Assembly (NCBI GenBank): GCA_020186115.1
Contig: WSYJ01000178.1
Span: 682,001-746,000 of the forward strand
DNA from: Histomonas meleagridis
Taxonomy: Eukaryota; Parabasalia; Tritrichomonadida; Dientamoebidae
Direction: 5' to 3'
DNA length: 64,000 nucleotides
The position numbers and the translations under genes were made by a program. Position 1 is the first letter of the stretch; every line of letters starts with the position of its first letter. Below the pieces are notes generated by a model. It saw only the letters and a list, made by a program, of their open reading frames with translations. It searched no databases and was not told the origin of the DNA. Shown piece by piece: positions 49,805-58,453 of the stretch.

Positions 49805-49840
49805 CCGTTACACACGGTTATTACGGTTATTCAACGGTTA
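49805..49840 (-). promoter_or_regulatory. Cluster of four ACGGTTA/CCGTTA elements
   Basis: Within 36 bases immediately upstream of the membrane-protein ATG lie CCGTTA (49805-49810), ACGGTTA (49814-49820), ACGGTTA (49823-49829) and AACGGTTA (49833-49840). Each contains the Myb core (C/T)AAC(C/G)G in one orientation. Spacing is about 9-10 bp, one helical turn. Confidence 0.6.
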
Positions 49841-49869
49841 AATTTTTTCTCGAGTTTCTAAATTTTTAT

Positions 49870-50472
49870 TCATGCAATCAAACCAATACTTAAAAGCATT
49901 TCACCAAATCTGGTGTGCTGATACTTTTCCATAAAAATAATTGCGTATCTGAGACGATCAAACTTGACAAATCCAAATCTTTTAAATCCAACTTCATCAC
50001 GAGGAACAATAACACGAACAAAATAATTACAGCCATTTTCTTTCAAAAATTCTTCTAGCTTGTATTTATCTACTCCATCTGGCAAATTATCAACACGGAC
50101 AGTGAATAAATCATCATGATATATAAATGGATTAACTGTTGTTATTTGTTCATCAACCCACTTCGTCTTGTCTTGTATTAATCCACTTTCAGCCATTGCT
50201 TTCTGTACTTGATTTTGCCAACTTTGATTATCAAATTGTTTTTTAATTAAATCATCAATTGTAATTTCCTTACCACTTTCAACGCTGCTTGTAGGTATTA
50301 AATGAAGATTTACTTTAGCTGGAACGTAATCTGGAAATTGATTTGTTGTAAATTCTGGATTTTTTAATCTTTCGTTAATTTCATTTGGAATAGAAACGCT
50401 AAGTGTATGAGATTTTGTATCATATTTTTGGATGAAAGGCGCTAGAATTGGCAAAGGAAGCTGTTCGGCCAT
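49870..50472 (-). CDS. RRM protein, possibly eIF3g
   Basis: 200 residues from the ATG at 50472; an ATG at 50598 in the same frame is possible but would put the start 11 bases from the kinase ATG. One RRM at about residues 122-198 has the RNP2-like V-R-V-D-N-L and the RNP1-like R-F-G-F-V-K-F, ending H-T-R-F-G-E-M-L-L-S-I. The preceding 120 residues are polar without a known domain. An N-terminal region of this length with a single C-terminal RRM is the layout of translation factor eIF3g, but this is inference. AACCGCC (50483-50489) and ACCGTTTAA (50518-50526) lie upstream. Confidence 0.7.
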   Translation of the reverse strand: MAEQLPLPILAPFIQKYDTKSHTLSVSIPNEINERLKNPEFTTNQFPDYVPAKVNLHLIPTSSVESGKEITIDDLIKKQFDNQSWQNQVQKAMAESGLIQDKTKWVDEQITTVNPFIYHDDLFTVRVDNLPDGVDKYKLEEFLKENGCNYFVRVIVPRDEVGFKRFGFVKFDRLRYAIIFMEKYQHTRFGEMLLSIGLIA

Positions 50473-50608
50473 GATTTGAGATAACCGCCTGCTTACGAAA
50501 AGTGCCATGAAGAATCGACCGTTTAAAAACCTATTTTTTTTGGTCGTGCAACTTTTTGAATGCCATTCCAATGACCAAGATTTTACGACTTGAGTCATTC
50601 GATTTGCA

Positions 50609-52165
50609 ATGGAGGGAAGTGGACCATCGCTTGGCCCTTATGCATTAATTGGGAAATTGGGCCAAGGTCAAAGTGGGCAGGTTAGACTTGCAATTAATGT
50701 TGAAACAAAACAAAAAGTCGCAATCAAAATCATTAACAAGGAAATATTTGCTTCAAAGCCAAATTTACAAGTGAAAGTACAGAGAGAAATTGCTTTGATG
50801 CATCTTGCAGATCACCCACATTTATTAAAACTTATCGATGTATTAGAATCTCCTCGACACCTTTATATTGTTGTTGAATATGCAGCTAAAGGTGAGTTGT
50901 TTAACTTCTTAGTTGAACACAAATCGTTGGATGAAAGTATGGCAATGAAATTCTTCAGACAAATTATTTATGGGTTAGAATACCTTCATTCGCTTGGCAT
51001 TTGTCATCGAGATTTAAAACTAGAAAACATCCTTTTGGATGAGAACCTAAACATTAAAATTGCTGATTTCGGTTTTGCCAGATTTGTAAAATACAATATC
51101 GCAGAAACATCATGCGGATCACCACATTATGCAGCTCCAGAGGTCATTGGAGGTCATCCTTATGATGGCAGAATGGCTGACGTTTGGAGTTGTGGTGTAA
51201 TTTTATATGCATTATTAGCAGTATGTTTTTTCAAGCACTGTATTTACGGTGCTTGTTTACATGAATCTAACACATAGGGTTATCTTCCATTTGATGATAA
51301 GACTATAAGAGGTCTTCTTACCAAAGTTAAAAGAGGCGTATATCAGATGCCGAACTTTTCAGAACCCGCCAAAAACTTCATTTCGAGGATCTTAGTTCTA
51401 GATCCAACAAAACGACTTACCATTCCTGCTATGAAGATGCATCCATTCTTTAGAATCAACCTCCCATCGGAGTACGTTATCCCGACACCGTTACCGATCC
51501 CGTCACTTTTGGAGCCGATAGACCCATCGACGGTTACCGCTGAAGTTCTTGATGTGCTTCATAAGATTGGATACACTAATGATCAAGAACTATTCACCGA
51601 TATAACGTCAAATCAACACTCGATGGCAAAGGTTTTCTACTATATGCTCACAGCTAAACTTTCTCTGGAGCAAATTGATTGGAGCAAGTCAATGAGTAAT
51701 ACATTTAACCCTCAGATAGGAAATGACGATGTTTATGCTTTTGATGGCATGAATTCGTATTCAGGTTTGTATAATGATTCTTTTCAAGGATCAGTTCAAT
51801 CAGCAGATTTATCGACTTCTGTAGCTCATCGTGTTGAATGGGCATTTACAGAAGAGCCTCGGTTAACAGAAGACATTCAAAAGTTTAACATTATTGCGAA
51901 TATGTCTCGAGTATATGCACTTTTAGCTATGCAAAGGTTAATGAGGCAACTTGAAATGCAATGGTTTCATTCCGACGATTTTGTCATACTTGCTCGGAGG
52001 GAACAAACGTATATTCTCATTTCTTGTTTGGATATGATTGATGAGGAAAAAGTGACAATTCAAATTCAGCTCCTTAACGGTCCCAGCGAATTTTTCTCGC
52101 ATATTTGTCATTGTGCAGATGAAATTATCAATCAAATGAATATGAGCTATTGGTATTGTAATTGA
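50609..52165 (+). CDS. BRSK/SNF1-like protein kinase, two exons
   Basis: Exon 1 is 50609-51220 and exon 2 is 51278-52165; joined in phase 0 they give 499 residues. Kinase domain residues 9-260: G-Q-G-Q-S-G-Q-V loop, V-A-I-K-I-I, H-R-D-L-K-L-E-N, D-F-G-F-A, T-loop T-S-C-G-S-P-H-Y-A-A-P-E, D-V-W-S-C-G-V-I-L-Y-A-L-L-A then G-Y-L-P-F-D-D across the splice junction. The T-loop threonine is the LKB1-type site. G-S-P-H-Y and K-V-K-R-G-V-Y-x-M-P match BRSK/SAD kinases best. A UBA-like segment (about 305-345) and a C-terminal KA1-like domain follow. TCATTC at 50595 is a near-initiator. The substrate is unknown. Confidence 0.88.
51221..51277 (+). other. Spliceosomal intron, 57 nt, with internal hairpin
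   Basis: It begins GTATGT and ends TCTAACACATAG, nearly the trichomonad consensus GTAYGT...ACTAACACACAG in which branch site and 3' splice site are fused. Removal joins L-L-A to G-Y-L-P-F in the kinase subdomain; retention gives a stop. Inside, CAAGCAC (51232-51238) and GTGCTTG (51249-51255) form a perfect 7-bp stem that would bring the two splice sites together. Confidence 0.92.
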
Positions 52166-52307
52166 AAATAAACTATGGTACGATCAAATTATTCATTTTT
52201 CATTATCGAAAAATTTTGGGGTACACCAAATAAGGTGTCATTATACTCCCATAAATATTAAATGAAGTTTATGTTGATATGAGTTTTTATTTCTTTTAGA
52301 GATAGCT

Positions 52308-53108
52308 TTAGTAAATGAATGGGAAAATACGCTTTGGGTTAAGCTCAGCAAATTCTTCTTTGAATTGTACTTTATAGTGTTTCCATATGGAATTAGCACG
52401 TGGAACAAGATTGGCAGATGTCCATATAACAAAGACAAGTCCTGATTTGGACCATGTAAGGATGGCAAAACCAGTCCATTCTACGATTTCTCCAAAGTAA
52501 TTTGCAGACGTAACATACTTATACATTCCGCGTTTAGGAAGATAATGCCTAGTATCTCCTGGTTTGCGAAGAGACCTAATGACGTGGTCTGAATGCCAGT
52601 TAATAGCCATTCCAACGAAAAACATTATTGTCCCAAATATGAATTGTGGAGTGTGAAGCCATTGAGATGTATACATATCTTCAGGAGATACGTAGAAGAG
52701 CCATTTTCCTTGGATGTACCCATTGAATAAATTGAAAGTGACACCCATGAGCATAATTGAAATTGGCATTTTAGATTTGGTTTTGAATAGCATTGGGAAA
52801 ACAAATGATCTTTGGAAATAGTGAAGTTCGAAAAACAAGAAAATAATCGTTAAGGTTATATTCTTTCTTGAAGATCTAAGATAAGAAAAGAGCATAATAA
52901 AGAAAACCGGAGATTCCATAAGAACCCAAGCAATTCTGTTTGGAATAGCAATTCCCCATGATTTTGATGTAAACATACCATAACCAGCATTTATAAAATA
53001 AAGTGCTATAAAAACAATAACTGCAATAATAGTCATGAAAATCAAAACAGCATCAAGATTTTGTGGATCATTGCTTGTGATAAAAGAAATGATTGATTCC
53101 AATCCCAT
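52308..53108 (-). CDS. Steroid 5-alpha-reductase-like enzyme (SRD5A1/2 type)
   Basis: 266 residues, the family's normal length, with about six membrane helices. The C-terminal catalytic half is very typical: N-W-H-S-D-H-V-I-R-S-L-R-K-P-G (NADPH-binding), G-M-Y-K-Y-V-T-S-A-N-Y-F-G-E-I-V-E-W-x-G, and the end E-E-F-A-E-L-N-P-K-R-I-F-P-F-I-Y. In animals these ER enzymes reduce the 4,5 double bond of 3-oxo-steroids; relatives act on polyprenol or enoyl-CoA. The N-H-S-D and A-N-Y-F-G-E motifs favour the steroid branch. Trichomonads are not known to make sterols, so the substrate may be host-derived or different. It is divergent from the next gene across 71 bases. Confidence 0.85.
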   Translation of the reverse strand: MGLESIISFITSNDPQNLDAVLIFMTIIAVIVFIALYFINAGYGMFTSKSWGIAIPNRIAWVLMESPVFFIMLFSYLRSSRKNITLTIIFLFFELHYFQRSFVFPMLFKTKSKMPISIMLMGVTFNLFNGYIQGKWLFYVSPEDMYTSQWLHTPQFIFGTIMFFVGMAINWHSDHVIRSLRKPGDTRHYLPKRGMYKYVTSANYFGEIVEWTGFAILTWSKSGLVFVIWTSANLVPRANSIWKHYKVQFKEEFAELNPKRIFPFIY

Positions 53109-53179
53109 TTGACACGAAGAACGTTTATTTCAACTGAAAAAATTGACAAGCTTTGTTATGAACAAAAAAGTCTTATAAA

Positions 53180-53623
53180 ATGCTTTTTTTGACTTTATTT
53201 CTAATGATATATGATATGTTCCCAGGTCAAATCATGAATTTTAATCATGCGATTAAATATGATGAATTGGTTTCAACTGAATTTAATTTAAAAAATCTAA
53301 TAATTGGAAAAAATTATGAATTTAGAGTTTCTTGGCCTTCAACATCACCTATAAAAGTATACTTCAAAATGGGTAATTCTTTATCAAGTTCTGATGAAAA
53401 AATTGTTTTTCAATCTGAATTAGAAGAAGAAAAGTTAGAAATTTGTATTAAAGGAATAGGCATTTCAAGGTTTTCTAAAAACTATATATATCAAGTTCCA
53501 ATTAATGTTTCATTAGAACAGCAATATTTTGGAATTACGATTCATGTTTGGCGACTTGTTACGTTTTTGCTTCCAACTTTACTATGCGTTTTTGTAATCA
53601 CACATTTCTTAGGTTTCATTTAA
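53180..53623 (+). CDS. Type I membrane protein with small luminal domain, unknown
   Basis: 147 residues. A hydrophobic start (MLFLTLFLMIYDMFPGQ) serves as signal peptide. A luminal beta-rich domain of about 100 residues (N-Y-E-F-R-V-S-W-P and I-K-V-Y-F-K-M strands) precedes one C-terminal transmembrane helix (VTFLLPTLLCVFVITHFLGFI) with virtually no tail. The shape resembles small ER accessory proteins with an Ig- or p24-like luminal fold. No family recognised. Its promoter is shared with the reductase. Confidence 0.55.
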   Translation: MLFLTLFLMIYDMFPGQIMNFNHAIKYDELVSTEFNLKNLIIGKNYEFRVSWPSTSPIKVYFKMGNSLSSSDEKIVFQSELEEEKLEICIKGIGISRFSKNYIYQVPINVSLEQQYFGITIHVWRLVTFLLPTLLCVFVITHFLGFI

Positions 53624-53783
53624 AAATGTTTTTTTATCTGGTTTTATTTTGAATGAGAAGTTTTATGCATAAAACAAGTATAAACGAAAGTTAGTCCTAG
53701 CTATCATGTGATATAAGACTTCACATGAATTGAAATGTTCGAAATATTGTAATTAAAATTCGATATTTTTTATTTATAGATAT

Positions 53784-55970
53784 CTAATTATTTTGATCAA
53801 TTCCTCTGTGTTCAAGAAGTAAATTAACTATTTCTGTATAACCATTTTTAAGTGCTTTCATAAGTGCTGTATAAAATAATTTAAATAATTTCCAAATATT
53901 ATTTTGAAATCCCAAATTATTAAAATAAATCCAAAATAAAACAAATAAATATCTTTAGCATTAATATCAATTCCTTTTTGTTCAAGAAGTAATTTGATTA
54001 TTTCTGTATTACCTTTTTCTGATGCATAAATAAGTGCTGTTTTAAATAATTTAAATAATTTCCAAATATTATTTTGAAATAAAAAATTATTAAAATAAAT
54101 ATTAAATAAAACAAATAAAAATTTTTAGCATTAATATCAATTCCTTCTTGTTCAAGAAGTAATTTAACTATTTCTGTATAACCATTTTTAGATGCCAACA
54201 TAAGTGCTGTATAAAATAATTTAAATAATTTCCAAATATTATTTTGAAATACCAAATTATTAAAATAAATTCTAAACAAAACAAATAAATATCTTTAGCA
54301 TTAATATCAATTCCTTCTTGTTCAAGAAGTAATTTAACCATTTCTGTGTGACCATCTCTAGATGCATAAATAAGTGCTGTTACGAATAATTTAAATAATT
54401 TCCAAATATTATTTTGAAATAGAAAATTATTAATATAAATATTAAATAAAACAAATAAATATCTTTAGCATTAATATCAATTCCTTTTTGTTCAAGAAGT
54501 ATTTTAAGTATTTCTATTTGACCATTTGAAGATGCTAACATAAGTGCTGTTCTAAATAATTTAAATAATTTCCAAATATTATTTTGAAATAATAAATTAT
54601 TAAAATAAATATAAAATAAAATAAACAAATATTTTTAACATTAATATTAATTCCTTTTTGTTCAAGAAGTAATTTAACTATTTCTGTATGACCATTTGAA
54701 GATGCTATCATAAGTGCTGTATAAAATAATTTAAATAATTTCCAAATATTATTTTGAAATCCCAAATTATTAAAATAAATATTAAATAAAACATATAAAT
54801 ATTTTTAGCATTAATATCAATTCCTTTTTGTTCAAGAATAAATTTTATTAATTCGAAATTTCCTGACTCTGTTGCACAAGTTAAAGTTTTCTTTTGAAGT
54901 TTACAATCATTCATAAAATATTTCACTAAAAAAATATTACCAATTTTTGCTGTTTCATTAATGATATTTATATAAAATCTTGACTTTATATTATCTAATA
55001 AAGATACAAATAAAGAATAATTATCATTTTTAATACATTCAATTTCTAATTGAGTGAATTCTTTGATTTTAATCGTGTTTTTCTTATAAAAATAATCAAA
55101 GACATCATTCCGATGAAATTCTAAAGCAATTTCATGAACTTGGTTAAAAGAACAATTATTTTGTTCACATAAATGAATAATCTCTATATTTCCACCTGCA
55201 ACTGCATATTTACCTATATTATTTAAATTGGAACCATTCATAAGTAAATATTTAAAACATTTAACTGATCCAAAAAATGCTGCATATGCAATTAATGTAA
55301 CATTTTCATTTTTTTGATTAACAAATGAAAACATTTCATAAAGTGATGGTTCAATTATTTGATTAAAATCAAAATTATCTCGTGATGAAATTTCTTGAAG
55401 TTGATCAATATCATCATTACGAATCGCTTTAATAACAGGCATAGGATTAATTCCTTCTTTAATAAGTTGTTTATGTAGTTTCCAATTATCTTTTTTAAGA
55501 TCTTCAATATCTATAAAGAAATTTAAATATGTTTTTTCAGAATTTCTAAATTGATTAATTTTTGTTTCAGTAAAATAATGTGCAAAATATAAAGTGTTTT
55601 TTGTTTGAACTATATTAGAAGAAATATAATTTTCTTCAATCATGTTTTCTAGAAAATAATATGATTCTTGTGAATTTAATTGAAGAAGAAAATGTGTAAA
55701 AGTTTCGATTATGTTATAATTTCCTTGAATTGATTCTTCTTTTGACTTCATTATATTTATGAATAATAAATATATTTTAATATCTTTCTTTTGAACTATA
55801 AAAGATTGATATATTAAACGTGATATGATAAGATTAGTAGAATATGGGAAATTAATATCAAATAAATTCATAACACTTTCACCTTTTGATTCAATATTAT
55901 CTTCATTTAAGTCAAAGATAATTGATTCAAGGTCTTTTAATAATGTAATATAGTTATCTTTTTGGCTCAT
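53784..55970 (-). CDS. DUF3447/ankyrin protein B, repeats interrupted by 71-nt inserts
   Basis: The first continuous part (55970 down to 54793) encodes the DUF3447 N-terminal region, clearly paralogous to protein A: N-W-K-L-H-K-Q-L-I-K-E-G-I-N-P, R-D-N-F-D-F-N-Q-I, V-T-L-I-A-Y-A-A-F-F-G, H-L-C-E-Q-N-N. Then come six units, each an insert of 71 nt followed by an intact ankyrin segment T-A-L-(M/I)-x-A-S-x-x-G-x-T-E-(I/M)-x-K-L-L-L-E-Q. The last ends G-I-D-Q-N-N-stop at 53784. None of the six ankyrin segments has a stop. Unspliced, translation ends at about 54708. An initiator TCATTT lies 12 bases before the ATG. Confidence 0.65.
53872..54830 (-). repeat. Six tandem 170-bp ankyrin-plus-insert units
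   Basis: The minus-strand marker GGAATTGATATTAATG recurs with an exact 170-bp period (anchors at 53959, 54129, 54299, 54469, 54639 and 54809). Inserts run 54792-54722, 54622-54552, 54452-54382, 54282-54212, 54112-54042 and 53942-53872. Five of the six start with GT (one AT). The 3' dinucleotides are TA, AG, GT, TA, AA and TA. Confidence 0.92.
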
Positions 55971-55978
55971 TCAAGAAG

Positions 55979-55984
55979 AAATGA
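55979..55984 (-). promoter_or_regulatory. Initiator element of ankyrin gene B
   Basis: TCATTT on the minus strand fits TCA(C/T)T(T/A), with the start base at 55982 and a 12-base leader. Confidence 0.55.
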
Positions 55985-56371
55985 ACACATTAATTCAATT
56001 GTTTATTATTAAAACGTTTTAATATATTTATAAATATTGAAAAGTGTTGAATGTGGTGATCGTTCATATTCAAATAACTTTTTGATTGATTAAAAAAGGC
56101 GCCATTATTTTGTCACCTAACTGCGCAGGAAGAAAACTTTATTATTTTTAAGACACCAGTATTTTTTCGTTAAATTTTATCTAATTATTTAAAGATTCAA
56201 TTAAAAAATATTCATAAACATTATTGATTTTAATTAACATCAGTCGTATTGATTAGGACATGAAGTTAATTTTATCTGCTTCGATATAAATTTTCAGAAA
56301 GGGAGCAGTTGCATTCAAATAACCGCCAATTTTCACATTGGCCTTTTGACTTTTTGAACATTATTTGATCC
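55985..56371. other. Intergenic between divergent genes
   Basis: About 390 bases upstream of ankyrin gene B and the capping-enzyme-like gene. AACCGCC occurs at 56321-56327, matching the recurrent promoter block. No gene is seen. Confidence 0.5.
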
Positions 56372-56377
56372 TCATTT
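56372..56377 (+). promoter_or_regulatory. Initiator element of the capping-enzyme-like gene
   Basis: TCATTT fits TCA(C/T)T(T/A), with the start A at 56374 giving an 8-base leader before the ATG at 56382. This fixes the start there. Confidence 0.6.
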
Positions 56378-56381
56378 GAGG

Positions 56382-57998
56382 ATGGGAGGTAGACGACTTG
56401 GAAGGCGAGGCAACGCTGCGCCACCTCTTTCACGAGCTAAAAGAATACCAACCCGCTGGCTTTCATGCCCAGAATGCGGCCAACCAATAACAATTCCAAA
56501 TAATCCCAATCTAATCTTTCTCCCAATGAAGTCACCACTACCTGATGCATATTCCGAAGCCCTTGGTGTTGTTTATGGCTGGACTGTTTCTAAAGCCATT
56601 GACAAAGCCAAATCACTTATTTCATCTCCAAATCCATATTTTCATGCAATAAATGTTTCACACAAAAATGAAATAATCAGTGAAGGAGATTGGTCTGAAT
56701 TCAACATCACATATTCTAGGGTTCCTATTTCGAAAGAGTACAAAGCAGAGTCCATTGAAGCTTTTTGCCAAATTATTGGAGACAAACTAAACAAAACTAC
56801 CGACGGAACTCTTGTTTGTTTATTGTATTGTGGCTCAGGACTCAATAGAATTGGATTTTGCCTATCAGCCATCCTCACGAAAGAATATGGTTTTTCCTTA
56901 AAAGAGTCTTTACAAATTTGTGAAGAATCCTCGCCCAGGTTAATCTGTAAGCAGAGACCATTGGATGTTTTGTGCGATTATTTTAAGGAAGGAATAATAT
57001 CTCGTGGGCCATCACCGGAATGGGTTAAATCAGACACAAAACCAGGCCCAATTGGAGACATTCCTTTACCGCTTGAAAAGTTCAACATTCTATCGAAGCT
57101 TTCCAAGAAAAATTTCACTCTTGAAGAGAAATACGAAGTTTTGAAAATTCTTGACTCTGTTACTTCTGAAAACTGGCTTAAGACTGAAGAATCATTTCCT
57201 GTTTTGAACACAACTGTTTGGAATTCCCATAGTTTAAACGAGATTCAAACTAATCCATTTTTGTGCACTTTTGAGCCCAGAGGAGACCGTTTATTTTTGA
57301 TAGTAACCGGAGTTTCAAATGTTTACATTGTCGAACCGTCGATGATCGTCACGCCGATACGTGTCAAGGCTAAATGTGATTTTCCTGTAGTTGTTAGTTG
57401 TATATTAATTGAAGAAAAGAAAACGCGACCTGTTTTTCTTTTGACTGATATTCTTCTTTATGGTTCTGTACCAACTTTTCAACTTCCATTGAAAGAACGT
57501 CTTTCATATTTAGCAAATGAATTTGCTTTGGATACATCTGAACTAAAAGAGTTCGGTGTTCAATTCATCTTTAGGCCAATGGCTGATGTATCGAATGCAT
57601 CGAAGCTTAGGAGGGATTTAAATTCATTATTTGTTAAATCGGATGGAATTTCATTCTTTAATTGTAATGAGGAAGCTGGAAAGTCACTTTTCTTGCCGAT
57701 CAAACCGTCGTTTATCTTTCAATTTGTTTACAACGGAAACGATAGGGCGGTTTTGTACGCAAGAAATAATGTTCCAGTGGGAATTTATAAGTCCCCAAAT
57801 TCGAAGTATAATGGAATGGATGAAAGAACAAATAGGTTCGTATATGATACCGATAAACAAGAATGGGTGGCTATATCTGTAGGAAGTAACAGCTTGCCAT
57901 CGACGATAGAGGAGGTTAAGGCGGTTGTGGCTTTCCAAAAAAATCCACCGCCAATAGACGAAATATTCCAAAAACTTGATAAAATATCATATGAATAA
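56382..57998 (+). CDS. Capping-enzyme-like protein: Cys-type RNA triphosphatase plus degenerate guanylyltransferase-like half
   Basis: 538 residues. The N-terminal ~200 residues match the cysteine-phosphatase RNA 5'-triphosphatase of metazoan-type capping enzymes: I-P-T-R-W-L-S-C-P-E-C-G-Q-P-I, F-L-P-M-K-S-P-L, and the active loop Y-C-G-S-G-L-N-R-I-G with catalytic Cys and Arg. His before the Cys is replaced by Tyr. The C-terminal ~300 residues follow the order of a guanylyltransferase (F-E-P-R-G-D-R-L-F-L-I, T-D-I-L-L-Y-G, S-D-G-I-S-F-F), but the motif I lysine nucleophile (K-x-D-G) reads E-P-R-G. That half is probably catalytically dead. It may act as an RNA-end phosphatase or capping regulator. 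The start is set by the initiator 8 bases upstream. Confidence 0.72.
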   Translation: MGGRRLGRRGNAAPPLSRAKRIPTRWLSCPECGQPITIPNNPNLIFLPMKSPLPDAYSEALGVVYGWTVSKAIDKAKSLISSPNPYFHAINVSHKNEIISEGDWSEFNITYSRVPISKEYKAESIEAFCQIIGDKLNKTTDGTLVCLLYCGSGLNRIGFCLSAILTKEYGFSLKESLQICEESSPRLICKQRPLDVLCDYFKEGIISRGPSPEWVKSDTKPGPIGDIPLPLEKFNILSKLSKKNFTLEEKYEVLKILDSVTSENWLKTEESFPVLNTTVWNSHSLNEIQTNPFLCTFEPRGDRLFLIVTGVSNVYIVEPSMIVTPIRVKAKCDFPVVVSCILIEEKKTRPVFLLTDILLYGSVPTFQLPLKERLSYLANEFALDTSELKEFGVQFIFRPMADVSNASKLRRDLNSLFVKSDGISFFNCNEEAGKSLFLPIKPSFIFQFVYNGNDRAVLYARNNVPVGIYKSPNSKYNGMDERTNRFVYDTDKQEWVAISVGSNSLPSTIEEVKAVVAFQKNPPPIDEIFQKLDKISYE

Positions 57999-58453
57999 AA
58001 AATAAATTGGAGTTTTATTAAAAGCTTTTGATGATTTTGTGTATGAATTCTGAACGGTTTTAATTTAACTTGTTTTTTCCTGCAAAAAATGTTGTGCTAA
58101 CAAATTTTTAAATCACTATCCTTAAATAAGTTTGTATTTTCAAGTTGAATTAAAAATAATGCTAAAAATTTTAAAACAAAGTCATCAGTTTAGCAAAATT
58201 AATTTGCACTGACAACGAATTCATAAAGGTAGTGGGGAAGTTGCTTAAATTATGTAATTCTTTGAGTTAATTTTTTATTATCAATTTTGATCAGATCTAA
58301 AATTCTAAATATTTACTTCTTGTGTTTAAGAAAGATATTAAAAATTCTTATTTTTTTATCATTGTTCACATCGTTCTTTTTAATAGTTGTCAACATTTGA
58401 TGTTTTTTTGCATCCTTAAAAAATATTTGAGTACCTCTGTTTGAACACAGCAA
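57999..58453. other. Intergenic, no gene recognised
   Basis: About 455 bases of AT-rich DNA upstream of NAA50. TTTGAACACAG at about 58439-58449 looks slightly like a 3' splice signal, but no upstream exon is apparent. Confidence 0.5.

Noticed and set aside
58430-58453. 3' splice site before NAA50 (TTTGAACACAG)
   Set aside because: The NAA50 protein is complete from its ATG and no upstream exon or GTATGT partner fits.
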